This document shows positions 36,737 to 49,258 of a stretch of 64,000 bases of DNA, piece by piece. The DNA comes from Tetraselmis striata (taxonomy: Eukaryota > Chlorophyta > Chlorodendrophyceae > Chlorodendrales > Chlorodendraceae). The stretch lies in NCBI GenBank assembly GCA_006384855.1, contig VCJN01000108.1, positions 124,001 through 188,000 on the forward strand, given 5' to 3'. A model generated the notes under the pieces. That model saw nothing but the letters and a program-made list of their open reading frames with translations, was not told the origin of the DNA and did not search any database. Positions within the stretch are counted from its first letter, which is position 1. The number at the start of each line of letters is the position of its first letter. A program made the translations under genes and the position numbers.

Positions 36737-37906
36737 ATTTCAAAGTTGAGTCTGGTTTTGCCAGTCTGGAGCGAACGGAGAGAGCGGTGGATTGACGGAG
36801 AAGAGGTAGCGCCAAGTCATGAAGGAGGCACTGGGAAGGCCACCGCTGCGGAGTCCTGTTGGACTTGGAAGTGGCGGAGGGGGCGATGTGTCCAAAGAAG
36901 AACCATGCGCCAGGTGAAGGAAGAACGTTGGGGTCGATGTAGTCCAGAACGACGTCAGAGTTAGTGGCCCAACCGCCTTGGTAGCGAATGTGGGACAATG
37001 GCACTCCGATGGCGTTTGCTGCAGAAGCTGCGCCCTTGAGAAGACTGTGTGAAGTCCAGAAAGTGCCAGCAGGGGGGGCAGCGTTGACTAGACTGATGGC
37101 TGCAGACGGCCAGTCTGACATTGTAGCCGCAGTCCAAGGTTTTGACTGCTCGGCCGCAGTGACAGCCCAGAAGTTTGATGTAGCCAAGCCAACAATAACC
37201 AGGGGGACAGATTGGACGTTGTCGATGAAGTGGTGCAAGAGACGTGCCACTCGAGGGTGCTCGGACACCGAAAGGAGAAGTACGCGCAGGTCGTCGGGTC
37301 CCCGTCGGCCAGCGCGACCTCGCGGTACACTTGCAGGGTGATGTTGTAGTCGTCGACATGCACGTCTCGCACTCGACAAGACACGCCAGTAAGGCCCCTG
37401 GCAAAGAACATAAAGTTGACAACCGAGGCGAGGAGGGCCCGGAAGTTGTGGTGGTACTCTGGGTAGGGAGCAGACACAATCAGCTCGGCCTTTGTGACGA
37501 AGCGGTAAGCCACATCCGCAGGCAGAGGGACACGCAAAGGGGCAGCGTCCAGTCGGCGCTGACGCAGCATCAGCCCATGCCTTGCTGCCGTTAAGTGCAG
37601 GCTGTCCTTGGCGATTGGGTCGAGGTTGTGCAGCTCGAAGAACGTGTTGATCGCAGACAGGTAAGGTTGCAGTGACTTAGCGGCGATGTGCCCCCGCTCG
37701 CCGATCCAGGCAACGTACCGAACGACAGTCGCAGTAGTCGCCTCCAGCGGGCTGATGTTCTCGGAGTCGTGACAGAACTCCGCGAACTGAGACAGCCGGC
37801 CGGCATAGCTCTTGAGTGTCTGAGCGCTGAGGGAGCTGGAGAGTAGGTCGAGCGTCCGCTGGCCCAGCTCGTCTGAGCCGAACGCGTCCTGCAGCCGAGC
37901 TCGCAA
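36735..37906 (-). pseudogene. Tyrosine recombinase of the split-repeat element
   Basis: N-terminal SAM-like half: SLSAQTLKSYAGRLSQF and LQPYLSAINTFFELHNL, then the first catalytic Arg region MFFARGLTGVS. A frame change near 37270 moves the C-terminal half to another frame, with SHSLLKGAASAANAIGV, RYQGGWATNSD and LDYI (nucleophile Tyr). The second catalytic Arg (HxxR) appears as Leu (HSLLKG), predicting loss of activity. The frame stays open upstream of the first Met to about 38100, so the true start is unclear. Confidence 0.8.
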
Positions 37907-38484
37907 TGAAGCAGCCCAGGGAGCGACAGCTTCGGGCTCGTCAATTACGTAAGTGCGTCGTTTTACTGACAGAGTTCCACCGGTACGACTACTGTTCGCA
38001 AAGTACTCGGCAGCAGCAGTTAGATTCCCGGCGGTTGGCTGGTAGCTGCTGGACAGGTTTGCAGTAGCATCGGTACGGGTTTGCGGGGCTAGGTTCAGGT
38101 AAGAGGGCCGCCCTGCGCGCCCTTTGCGCTCGTAGCGCCTGTCTCACGCGTAACGTACCCGCGCGAAACTTGGTCGTTGCGAACCAGTTGTAACACGTAG
38201 TGTAACAACCGACGGACGCAGTGGTGGAATGGTACGGGAGGCGGTTAGTTGAGCCGCCATGTGCAGGTGTGCGGATGGTTGAGCCGCACTCGGCTGTAGG
38301 TGTGAGAAGCGCCGCACCGAGGAAGGTCTAAAGGAAGTCTGTAAAGTGGGGGGGGGGGGGGGGGGTCAGGCCCTAACACGGGGCGCTCATCTCGCCGTTG
38401 AGCTGCAAGGGTGCGTCTTGCGGCGGTCACCGAAAGGTGGCCTCGCAAAGCTCCAGCAGCTCCGACGAAAGGCGCCCCACACCG

Positions 38485-39372
38485 TCAATCGTGCTCACCT
38501 TCGCGGCCACGCCCACGTCCACCGCCACATCCTCGCCCACGCCCGCGACCGGCAGCTGCAGCCGCCACTCGAGAAGTAGCGGTTGCTTTCGCGCTGCTGG
38601 CAACGGTCGCCTCGAAGACACGGCGCTCGTAGTCCCGCATGAGGTCCCCAAAGATCGCGGAACCCAGATGCTGCGAAGCAGGCTGAAAATGCTGGGCTCG
38701 CAGCACATCCAGAACACCTTGGTCACCGTGCACACGCTTGATCTCATTTAGCCTCCGCAGGAAGGCCAAACGAAACCGAAACGCCTTGTCGATGGCCTCG
38801 GCGTGGTTCCGAGCTCTCGCGAGGTAGGGGATGAAGTCCTGGTTGGTGGCAGGGACGTAGGGCAGTAGCTCGTCGAGAGCCACGAAAAGCGCGGCCATGT
38901 GGGCCCCGAAACACGACATCCACAAATACTCCTCATGGGCCGGCAGACGCCGGTTATCCTGCTTGAGGTACTCGTTCGTTAGGTCGGTGCTCAAGGGAAA
39001 GAGTCCAGGCACTCGGCTGACCGGTCGAACGGCCTCATAACCAGACTCTGCTCTCTGCAGTAATTCTGGCACCGCGAGGTAGTCATCCTCGGCACTCACG
39101 GATTTTGCTCCGACACGGCCGCTCTAGGCTAGCTCTAGCAAGTCGGGGCGCTCTGCGGCTCCCCCGCTGCCTGTCGGCTGTCCCGCGATGCGCTGCCCGG
39201 AGCGAGAGCCATGTGCCCCTTCTCCATCAACAACACGCTCACGAGCCGTCAATTGAGCTACAGCCGTAGCCAATGCACGCACATATGCTTGCAACGACTT
39301 GAGTGTCGGCTCGGCGACGGGTTCTTCTCCATCTGACATAGTAACGCACGGGCGTACGGACGAGAATATCAC
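38485..39372 (-). pseudogene. gag-like protein of the split-repeat element
   Basis: Starts near 39372 (or the internal TMSDGEEPV Met). It contains a helical segment with an in-frame TAG at 39124-39126, then a long helical region (EEYLWMSCFGAHMAALFVAL, FRLRLAFLRRLNEI-like), and ends in an RGRGRG-rich basic tail, as in DIRS/PAT gag proteins. It is upstream of and collinear with the recombinase. Confidence 0.55.
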
Positions 39373-39451
39373 ACTCGGATGGCGAGCCGGGTGTGGTCTT
39401 GAACAACCTGGGGTGACCTTGCTCGCAACTGGTTACGAGACAGTTTTTACA

Positions 39452-39634
39452 TCGCTGCGTGGAACGCAGCGAAAACTGGAAGATGGCAGGCTCAGCTGTT
39501 CTGGCTGCTTTTATGTCTACTCGTGCTGCACTCAAAAAGGGCGCAACAGATGCCTAGTTCCCGTACCACTGAGCAGCACTTGTAGCTAAAAAGCGGTTAG
39601 GTCAAGGAGGGAAACCCCATAAACTAGTTTAGAT
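39452..39634 (-). repeat. Split repeat A1
   Basis: Direct copy of 36562-36736, about 180 bp, at the right end of the element. Beyond AGATCA the flanks differ (GAATTCTAATAAG), marking the element edge. Confidence 0.85.
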
Positions 39635-40125
39635 CAGAATTCTAATAAGTCTAATAAGGAACCCGCGGCGCGCGGGGCCTCACTCAGCCGAGTGATGGCA
39701 GACTGCGCGATACTCACGAGCACGCCAGGTGGCACACACCCCTTTCTGTTGAGCACGAGCACGCCTTGCCCTACGGCCATCCAGGCTGCCCTCGGCTAGT
39801 CTAGTGCGCATGCGCGGTTTTGCTCCCCCCCCCCCCCCCCCCCCCCCCCGTTCTATTCCGTTCCGACGCTCGCCGCGGCCCGCGACGACGACTGCCTCTT
39901 CACTCGATCGCACCCCCGTACCACCTGCCAGCGCCACAGCCAGTGTTGGCGGCAACCTACAGAGCTTCCAGAAACGGCCGTCACGTGAATTTACGGCATT
40001 CCTGGCCCGCCGCTGCCGGGTGCCGGGCGGGGAAAGCTGACGCGTGCCGGCAAGGGGGTGAGAGGGAGGGACTCAGCGGCAGTCGCCAGCGTCGCACCCC
40101 GCGAGCCGGAGAGAAGTGTCCCGCG
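39635..40125. other. Region upstream of the LRR gene
   Basis: No coding exon supported. A poly(C) run at 39827-39849 lies about 280 bases before the LRR gene's start codon, and GC-rich sequence follows. Probably promoter and 5' UTR; no TATA box is convincing. Confidence 0.4.
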
Positions 40126-41042
40126 ATGCGTAGGACGGGAAGCGGCAGGCGGCGAACGGGCGGGGCCGGGGCCGGAAGCAGCGGCGTGAACAGCACCCCG
40201 CGGCAGCCCAGCGGCGCGGCGCCCTCCGCGGCGGCCGGCAGCGGCGGCAAGGTGGCGCCGACGGTGGCGCAACTGGTGAGAGTGCAGCAAAACATGAAAA
40301 TCTGGATTACAATTGAAAAAAATGCCAGGGTTCGGGAAATTCCGCGCTAAATGTGCGTCCGTCCGGGTCGGATGCGCCCGGTGACATACCTGCGGTCACT
40401 TTGCATTTCCTGTGAGATTACCTGTTGGTTTTTCCTCCGCATTTTTGGGGATGCGGCAGGTGCAAATAAAAAAATGGTTTATGGATGCAGCGGCGCGCCG
40501 GCGGCGTCCCTCCGCCCCTCCCCACCTCCCCGCTCCCACCGTGGCGCACATGCCTGGCCACCGGGGGCACAGGCACCACCCAGTCAACCGCCGCGCACCT
40601 CACGCCCCCATCTCCCCGCAACTGCCGTGGTGCCACCAGATGAAGGGCGCGCAGACACGCAGCCTCGGGGAGGCGGTCACGCTTGACCTGCACAACGCAG
40701 GCATTGAGCTCATCGCCGGCTTGGACGCGTGCCCCAAGCTCCGCAGCTGCGACCTCTCCTTCAACAAGATCGCAGAGCTGAAGGGGTGCGTGCGGGTGCC
40801 CCCCCCCCCTCCCTGCCGCCACTCCATCATGCCCCCCCCCTCTGCCCCCCCCCCCCCCCCGCCCCCTCGCTCACCCCCTCCATGATGTGGCGCCGCAGTC
40901 TGGACACACTGCTGGAGCTGCGCGAGCTCAAACTTTACGACAACCGCCTGGCACTGGTGAAGGGGCTGCTGCAGCTGACGGCGCTGCAGACGCTCGACCT
41001 CTGCGGCAACCGGATCGAGCACATCGAGGTGCGCACCGAGAT

Positions 41043-41073
<31 letters not shown>

Positions 41074-43892
41074 CAACTGCCGGCATGTGCGGCGCTCCAG
41101 GCTGGCGCAGGAGCACCCTGAGGCTGGCTGTGCGGCGGCGGCAGGGCGTGGCGCACCTGAAGCAGCTCACCACGCTGCGCCTGGCGCACAACAAGCTGCA
41201 GGAGCTGGCTGGGCTGGGCAAGATGTCGGGGCTGCAGGTGCTGGACGCCTCCAACAACCGCATCCAGGCGATCGAGGGGCTGCAGGGCTGCACCGCGCTC
41301 AGGGTGCGCATGCCCCCCCTCCCCGCTTCCGCCCTGGCACTCACACGCACCGATACACGTGGTGACGCACCCACGAATGTGCCGACGCGGTAATTAGAGC
41401 ACTGCGGGATGGGGCTTGCCCCAACTCGCATTACTCGAATGGGCCGACGCCCAGACGGATAGGGCGGACCCCTCGTGGTCAGTGCCGGGTATTTACATGA
41501 TGGCAGTGCTTCAGACAGTGATCCAACAGTGTTAGAAATTCCGTCACTGGCCTTCAATTAGTCTTGCAGAATGCGTCGGCAATTTGCTTGTTGACTATTA
41601 CGGAGCGTCGCCTGCTCGCAAGGGCTTTCCGTAAATGGGGCGCTGCCTAAACTGCGACCGTCATTGAGACGCTGCAACAGGGGTTTCACTGTTGCCAGTC
41701 CTGTCCCGTGGTCGAAAAAGAAAACCACTGCGAAGGAAGCCCGGCCCTGTGTGCCAGAGGTGGGATGAAAACAAAAGTATGGCGAGGCTATAGAGGATGT
41801 TGTAGTAGCTTGCACGCAAGCCGACTTTGAGGTTGAAACAGGGGTTCTTTTGGGTGCATCGGCGGCCGAATAGATACTTGGTACGCAAGCCGCAAAAAGT
41901 GGGTTTGCCAAAACAGCGGAGTTGGGTTTTGCATGCCACCTATCAGGACATTGACTATGGTTACGCTTTAGTTCCGTCTGCATCCGACCTTTGGCAGGTA
42001 GGGCAGGCGCTTACTCGTGGTGCTCTCATTCCCGCGCCGGCACCTGAGTACACAGCGCCCGCCCCGCACGGCCTCGAGGCCGCCATTGTCGTGCACACAG
42101 CGCCAGCTGGCCCGCCTTGCTTCAGTGCCTTACCCTCGCTCGCCCCGGCCTCCCGCCAGGAACTGAACCTGAACAGCAACAAGATCACCGCCATCAGCGG
42201 GCTGGGGCGCTGCGCGCAGCTGGCGGAGCTCGCACTGAACGACAACAAGCTGGCCAGCCTCAAGGGGCTGCGCGACATCGCTGCGTCCATTGACGTGAGC
42301 CCCCCCCCCCCCCCTCCCCCGCAACCTCACCCTCCACTCCCACACGAGTGGAGTCCGCGGACGGTCAGCGGCATGAGGCCGCAGGGCACTGGTCAGACTG
42401 GGACCCCGGGGAGGAGGGGGTGGGGGACCTGGGTCGTGGCAGGCTCGCATGGCGGCGCCGTTCGCAGGGCTGACAGCGGTCCCGCGGGCCGGCGCCTGGT
42501 TGTCGCAGATCCTGTGGGTGGCGGAGAACCAGCTGGAGTCGCTGCGCGGCATGCCGGAGCTGCTGCCGCGCCTGTCGGAGCTGTACCTCTCGGACAACAA
42601 GCTCACCTCGCTGCAGCCGCTTGACAAGTGCTGCCCCTCGCTGGAGCTGCTGGTAAGCGCCCCGTCCGCGTCTCACCCACCCACCAAGCTATGCGTGTGT
42701 AGCGGCAGCTGCTTGGCTGGGCTGGGCTGGGCTGGGCTGACTGCCACCCTTCTGCTTGGGGTGCGTGTGTCTGTGTTGTTGGGGGGCGGGGGGTCCAGGA
42801 TGTGGGGCGCAACAAGCTGGCAAGCGTGAAGCGGCTGGCGGTGGCGCTGAGCCCGCTGGGCGAGCTGGCGGAGGTGCGGGCGGAGGGCAACCCCATCTGC
42901 CACCAGCCGGAGGAGCAGGATCCGTACCGCGTGCGCGTGCTGAGCGCGCTGCCGCAGCTGCGCTACCTGGACGAGGAGGAGGTCACGGAGGCGGAGCGCA
43001 TGTGGATCAAGTGGTGAGCAGCCCTCCCCCCCCCCCCACCTCCCTTCTCCTCTCACGTAAATAAGCGACGAGACCAAACTGACAGACAACACCAAGTCAA
43101 GCAAAGGGCGAACCAAGCTGCCTACCATGAGTGAAAGAGCCTACCAAGAGAAAGAAGACGACGAAAGCTGACAAGCGAAGGCGCATCACTGAGTTGCCAC
43201 CGCCCTGCGCAGCGGGCGGGACACGCCAGCGCCGGGGAGCGCCGAGGCGGCGGAGCTGATGCCGACGCAAGAGGAGATGGAGGAGTTCAAGGCGAAGATG
43301 GGCATCCGCAGCGCCGTCCCGGCGATGGGCACGCCGGGGCCGAGCCGCCCGCCGTCGGCGGGGCCGTCGCGCAGCTTGTCGCGGCAGGGCTCGCGGCAGG
43401 GCTCGCGCCCTCCCTCTGCGGGCGGCAGCCGCCCCGGCACCGCCTCGCGCGTGGGCGCGCTGGGGCGGCCCTCCACCCCGCGCGCACATGGCGAGGGCCA
43501 GGCGGCGGTACCCGCGGTCGTGGGTGCGGCCGGGGGCAACCCGCTCATGCAGCAGCGGCCGCCCTCCGCGCGGAGCGCCACCGGCGCGGCGCTCATGCGG
43601 CCCGAGGAGTACGAGACTTCGCTGGCGCACTTCACGGAGACCATGGACGAGTACAAGGTCCAGATGGAGGTGTGCCCCCCCCCCCCACTGCATCCGACCC
43701 GTATAAAACCCGTGTCTGACAGTGTTGATTTTGGGCTTCTCTTTGATGACGTCTTTGGACCAGATCGCGGAGTGGGGTAGTAGAGTCTTTGAGGAGTCCA
43801 TACCATTGATCTCACGGAATAGCATGTCAGCCTGCTGCCGGGACTCGAGGATGGCCGACCCCAATGCAGGCGCTCGATAATGCTCCCAAATG

Positions 43893-43936
<44 letters not shown>

Positions 43937-46900
43937 AGAGGCTGGCCGTGGAGGGGCAGATGCTCAGGAGCATCTATATTCTCTCCCACATACTTCTGCA
44001 TCAATGACAACATAATACCGAGACTCGTCGTACAAGCAACATCGCATCTGAAGTAATATAGGTGCCATCATGTAAGCGTGGATTAGGGTCGAGTGCAACC
44101 TCTTATGGAACATCCATGGTGTATCTGTGGCAGTCCCGTGCATGGACCTCTGGCAGGTGGCTCGGGATCCCACCCGCTTTGCTGTTGTTCCCGCATCTGC
44201 ACTTATGCGTGTGCGTGTGCGTGTGCGGTGCCCCTTTCAAGACCTGTTCGATGGCCACGCACGTGCCGTACAATTCAATACATTTCGCGGGGCCCAAAAA
44301 GAATGACTTGTTTGCACCTTCACGTCGGAATAGTCGTCATGTATTTGTGCTGTATTCGGACTTGTTTCTTAGTTGTAATTGTTTTTTACTCTTCGCGGGG
44401 GGGGGGGGGGGGGGGGGGGGTGTGGGGGGGGGGTCAAAACCGTCATTTATCCGCAGACCGTTTGTGTATACCTTTATACCTCATACACACAGTAACGATA
44501 TTATAGCACCCCCCCCCCCCCCCCCCCCGCTCCTTGGTCTGTGATGCTGTTTGCCCCCATGATGGTGTCAAATGTGTAAATCTCGTAATATTTTTCTGAT
44601 GCCTTTTCTGTGGCTGCGTGCGCAGTCTGTGGTGAGCCAGCTGCGGGCCGGGCTGGCGCTTGACCTGCCAGCAGCGACGGCCGCGGTGCGAGAGGGCGGC
44701 ATGCAGGGGGCGGAGGGCATCGCCACCGCGGCGCTGCCCAAGCCGCCGCAGCTGCCCACGTTTGCTACGCGCTCCGACACGGACGCGGCGCTCAAACGAG
44801 AGGCACGCGAGCAGGTGGAGATGCCCCCCCCCCCCCCCCCCCCCTCCCCCTCCCTTGTCCTCTGCCCTCTACCTGACACACAGCCTCGCCCAGTGGCGTC
44901 CGAATGTTGGCTGCTGCTTCCGAACCCCCAAGGTAGCGATGCGTTGTTTACTGTTCATAGGTCATGCTTTAAACGAATGATGATATGTTGTGGTTCTTTG
45001 AGTACAATATTGACCGCTTGGAAGCATCGCTGTCAATATTGTACTCAAAGAACAATATTGGCAGCGATGGACGTACTGTTGTTGGCGTCCTGTACGGGCG
45101 GTGGCAAAACCTCTTGAGGCCTATGTTTAGTTGCAAGTCCGTCTGTGCATATCATCGTGGTGTTGATTTGAAGTCAAGGGTGCCGTGCTCCGTTGTGTGG
45201 CGTCCATATGTGTGTATGATAGCAGCGCCCAGGCTGTATGCCATTCGTAGATAGTATCCGCCACAGAGAACGTGCGGCAGCTTGGTTCATATCGGCGGCT
45301 GGTGCGCAGCTGAAATGTGCAAATCCTCTCTGTCTCGTGAGTACTGGTGATTATATTGCTGTCTGTAGCCTGTGCTGCAGGTGCCCTTGCCATCTATCGA
45401 GTACGCTGTTGATAACCGTCTCGCGCCAACCCCCCCCCCCCCCCCCCCCTTGCCGACGCGCCGCGCAGGCAGGTGCCAAGAAGCAGCAGCAGAGCACGGC
45501 GACGCCGCACCCACCGGAGCGAAGCGGCGGTGCCGCGGCGCCAACGCAGGCCGCAGCGCCGCTCCCGCCTGGCGAGGCTCCCCGCCAGCGCGTAGCGATC
45601 CCGGGCGTGAGCGATTCGATCGCAGCGATGCCCTCCAAGACGTCGGCGCTGCTGGAGCACTTCGCCTCGCTGTTCCCGAGCGAGAACGTCGGCGGGACGG
45701 AATCGGAAACGGGAGGGGGCGAGCCTGTCGAACTAACTCCCGCAGGAGAAGCACCCCCGCCGCCACAGGTGGAAGCAGCGCCTCCCAGGGCCGGCGCCCG
45801 CCAAAAGCCGCGGGGCTACAAGGCGGCGGGCGGCTTCACGCGCGTCGACATGGACGATCTGGGTCCACCCGGGCCTAGTGTGACGGTGCCGGCACCTGCG
45901 CGTGCGCCCGTTTCTCCTCCCGACTCAGCCCCGGAGGCGAGGCCTCCTCCCGTCGAGCCGTCGAGCGACGCCATCGAGCCGCAGTCGGCCGGTTCGGCCG
46001 GCCGTTCCACGCTGATGGCGCAGCTCGACGCGCTGGAGGCGATGGTTGCCGACTACGGGACCGACGGCGCGTCGGACGCGTTGCTGACGAGTGGCGAGGC
46101 GGGGATACCGCGCGGCCGGCGCCCCCCGTCGCCCCCTACGCCCCCCGCCGACCGGGCGGGTCCTCCCAACTCCGTCGAGCAGGCGCCGCCGCGGCAGGCT
46201 GAGGTGCTGTCCCTGGAGGAGTCGTGGCAGCAAGGTAAGCCGGGCGCCTCGTTCCAGCCTGCCGAGGAGGTGCAGTTTCAGCGGTACGTAGAGGAAAGAA
46301 TTTGCCTCTTCCGAGGAGCTGGCAGCTTGGTGGTGCGGCTCCGCGCGCATATAGTGGTAGCCCTCGACCGGACGTCGATGGCCGTGGCCCGCCGAGTGAC
46401 ACCGATATCCAGCGGTCTATCCCTGGCGACCGGTGCTTGGCTGGTCGCGACTTTCCGATAACGACCATCCGTAGCCGAGGCTACAAGTGGGCACCCAGTG
46501 TGCGCTCTCGTCCGGCCGCTATCGTCAGGAGCACCGAGTGCATACGGAGATGTAGAGTGTGGTCGCGCCCCCCTTCCCTTCCACCCTCCCTTCGCTGCTG
46601 GCAGTCGGTACAGTTTCTCTTGCGACGCCGTAGCCGGTGCTTACGAGGCAGCTTCGCTACTGGCCCGTCGACCCCGCGAGTGGGAGGAGCCGACGTGCCG
46701 TGGCTGGCGGCAAGGTGCGAGTATATATATGGTTTCGGTTCTGGTTTCGGAGCAGTCGGGGTCCACGCGTTCTTGCGTTGCCCAGGTGTCGGAGTATCAG
46801 CACGCAGTGGTTTCGGAGCACCGCCCTACAGATGCAAGGGCGCCACTGGCGGAGTGACCCCGCAGGCGATCGGAGCTTTGCTATGAACCAGCAGAGCAGG

Positions 46901-48034
46901 CTAGTTTCGGCGGCAGCCTTCCCAGCGACGGCTGGCGATGCGGGTCCGGCGCTCCGGCCGCTGGGGCGGGGGGTTGAGTCAGGGCTCAGATGGGAGGCCA
47001 GTTTTCTCTGAGTTATGGTTTCGGAGCGAATGACCAGCCCGGCTCGCGCTCTGCCATAAATAAATGAGTGAATAAATATATGTATCTGTATAAAGTATAT
47101 ATACATATACATATCTATATATACCGTCAGAGGGAGTCAAAAATACACTTGACCATAAACATTATTTCTTCTACAAAGGGCCAGCAGGGGCAGGCATCAA
47201 TGCAAAGGTTTTATAGTTGGGCTACATGCGCAATAGTATCTGCTACCTACCGGCTGTCCGTGCTAGGCCAATAACCGCTCAGCTGCTTCCCTCCTAGCAC
47301 CATGCCACCGGGGGCAATGTCCCGGTGAAGAGTGACCGGGATTCCAAGGTGTTGGGGTCATTTTTCTGATATTTCCGCACTGTTGTTTGCCACTACGTAA
47401 ACTGAATACAACGGGCATCCTCACACTCTCTTCAGTTGGCTGCTCTGTTGTCACAATGGTTGGGGTAGCTCTGCAAGTACTCGCAAGCGCGGCAATCCTC
47501 GCACCATTGACTCTGTGTAGACGGACGCTGCCGGTGAAATAGCGAGGCAGCGCTGCAACGCCATCAAATCGGTGCCGGAACACTGGTCATCGTGCCGCCA
47601 ATTGACCTCTCTGACCGTCCATCTCTGTGCCGTTAGGTATCGGTGTTCGCCCGCTACGTCCAGAAGAGGAGGGCGTGGGCACATCGGGCGCCGCACTGGC
47701 CGAGACGCCGCCGCCGCTCCCCCTGGCGGTGCGGCCCGAGCAGCCCGGCCCCGGTGTGGCGCCGCCCCGGGCAGCCGAGGGCAGCAAGTACAGCAAGTTC
47801 AAGCTGCCCACCAACACCGCCGCGAGCAAGGCGGGGCGCACCGGCGGCGCCACCGTGGCGGCACCCGTGAAGCAGCCGGCCGCGCGACTGGCGGCGGCCT
47901 CCGGCAAGCAGCTCCACTCGCCGCGTGCCGGTGGCGCCACCGCGGCGGCGGAGCCGGGCGCCAAGGCCAGCCGCCCCACCAGCGGGCGGCTGCAGAAGAG
48001 GGCGGCCGGCGGGATGCTGGCCAGGCGGGGGTAG
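40126..48034 (+). CDS. SDS22-like leucine-rich repeat protein, 962 residues
   Basis: Exons: 40126-40275, 40640-40785, 40899-41028, 41145-41303, 42160-42294, 42509-42652, 42799-43013, 43213-43669, 44626-44814, 45469-46234, 47637-48034 (stop TAG). All junction phases fit and the sum is 2,889 nt. After a 50-residue basic Ala/Gly-rich lead come about nine SDS22-type LRRs (LxxLxxLxLxxNxI), e.g. ELRELKLYDNRL, LQTLDLCGNRIEHIE and LSELYLSDNKL, with a C-terminal LRR cap (NPICHQPEEQDPYRVRVLSALPQLRYLD). The second half is Pro/Ala/Ser-rich and probably disordered, with short acidic helices (MPTQEEMEEFKAKMG, STLMAQLDALEAMV). SDS22-type LRRs bind PP1 or occur in ciliary proteins; which applies is unknown. 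Two introns (41304-42159, 46235-47636) carry dispersed repeats. AATAAA lies at 48116-48121. Confidence 0.85.
41621..41724. repeat. Dispersed repeat, copy in LRR-gene intron
   Basis: AGGGCTTTCCGTAA...GAGACGCTGCAA...GGTTTCACTG...GCCAGTCCTGTCCCG...AAAGAAAA matches 56130-56230 with moderate divergence. A partial third copy is at about 56250-56330. Confidence 0.7.
43888..43933. repeat. (CT)n microsatellite
   Basis: About 22 uninterrupted CT units inside the intron between exons 8 and 9 of the LRR gene. Confidence 0.95.
44993..45069. other. Two overlapping, mutually exclusive hairpins in an intron
   Basis: Arm A (44993-45014) is the perfect 22-base reverse complement of arm B (45032-45053). Most of B plus its left flank (45024-45041) can instead pair with arm C (45052-45069), 18 bases with one mismatch. 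Only one stem can form at a time. It lies within the intron 44815-45468 of the LRR gene. Confidence 0.8.
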
Positions 48035-49258
48035 CCCGCAGCCCGCTCGGTGCAGAGCGTGCGGGTGGTAGCGCTTGGTGTATGTATACCAACGATATCG
48101 AGCAGTACCCGCAGTAATAAATGCTCACCTGTGGGGGCGCCCAAAGTCGCAGCACCCAAGCAGCCGTTTCATATCATGGAGAGAACCTGGCTACTGTCGC
48201 GCTTTTTCGCCCGGGCAGGTGGCAGAAGGGCGATGAATGGACACACTGGCAGCGGCCAATGAAGACCGTGGGTACACTCCAGAGGCAGCGCTCTGGCAGC
48301 GGACCCGCATACCGAGATTTGAAATTTCTGGAAACTCTGTTCCTGCCAGTCTTTCAAGGACACAGGCCCGACTTGCACGAACCCGCGTAGGGTCTGCTGC
48401 CTCCCGTACTACATTGCACAGCAATTACTACTACATACTACATTACACGTAGCATCCGAAGTCCTCCGAAGGTCAGGTCCCTATTCCCCCCTCCCAGCAG
48501 CCAGCATAGTGATTCCTCGTGGGCTGAGCCCCCCGTAGAGCACCATGGTCCCGGCTCCAGGTGGGCACCCGTCCTCCTCCGCATATCGACTTCCTGTATG
48601 GCGGGACGGGGTCTTCCGCTAGCCATCGAAGGCCTCCATCACCATCATCATTTTTGTGCTGATGGGTGGTTGACGTATAGAGCCCCCTCAAGAAAGTAAT
48701 AGGCCTCGAGGCAGGCATGCGCCGCTGCTGCACACCACTGCAGGCCCTGATGAATCGCGATCACTCGTGTATTCGTCTCTTAGCAGCGTGGTCGGGGACC
48801 ACTCGGCATATTTGATCCTTTTACCATCGACTATCAGGTCTAGCCACATGCGGTTCGGCATCGATACTCAGCGGCTAACCGATGCGTATTCAGACAGATG
48901 ATAATCACCCCAATTTTGCTTCGCTTATTCATACGTCTCTACTTGTCATTTGCGCGTTATATCCGCAGGGTAGAATGGTTAATAATAAGCATGTTAAGAA
49001 GATTAGTCGAGCACGTAAAATGCGTGCATGCTGTGTCGGTATTGGAACAGGAGGCAGGGGGGGGGGGGGGGGGGCGGTCCCGGTTGGTACCGTAGTAGAT
49101 GCAGCCGCCCAGGCATCGGTGCAGAGCCAGAGGTGCCATGGACGGAACGATTGGCCGTTACATCCGCGTGCCGGGGGTCAGTTGAGCACAAGAGAGCGCA
49201 GCCGGAGAGCAGCTGCGTGGAGTGAAGGGAAGGGGGTCGGGGTCGGGCCCCTCCCGCC
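48035..49258. other. Convergent 3' intergenic region
   Basis: Lies between the 3' ends of the LRR and AP-1 mu genes. No coding exon seen. It holds a poly(G) run at about 49059-49074. Confidence 0.5.
49158..49162 (-). terminator. Candidate polyadenylation signal TGTAA (AP-1 mu)
   Basis: TGTAA on the minus strand about 97 bases beyond the AP-1 mu stop codon, the usual distance and form in volvocine algae. Confidence 0.5.

Larger units (their letters stand above)
36443..39634 (-). mobile_element. Tyrosine-recombinase element with split direct repeats, no RT (Kangaroo/PAT-like derivative)
   Basis: Read on the minus strand: repeat A1 (about 39634-39452), gag-like gene, tyrosine recombinase, B1 (36763-36737), A2 (36736-36562), a 92-bp spacer, B2 (36469-36443). 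A copies share about 170 bp and B copies 27 bp. The A1-genes-B1-A2-B2 order is the split direct repeat plan of PAT/Kangaroo-type DIRS retroelements; Kangaroo is known from Volvox. No reverse transcriptase or RNase H lies between the genes, and both genes are damaged, so this is probably a deleted, non-autonomous copy. Confidence 0.65.

Noticed and set aside
41558-41983. 141-residue minus-strand frame in the LRR gene
   Set aside because: Lies in an intron over a dispersed repeat that recurs at 56130; not a gene.
45238-45468. Upstream extension of LRR-gene exon 10 as coding
   Set aside because: The frame is open there, but a good acceptor follows a poly(C) run at 45468 and only the part after it keeps the phase from exon 9.
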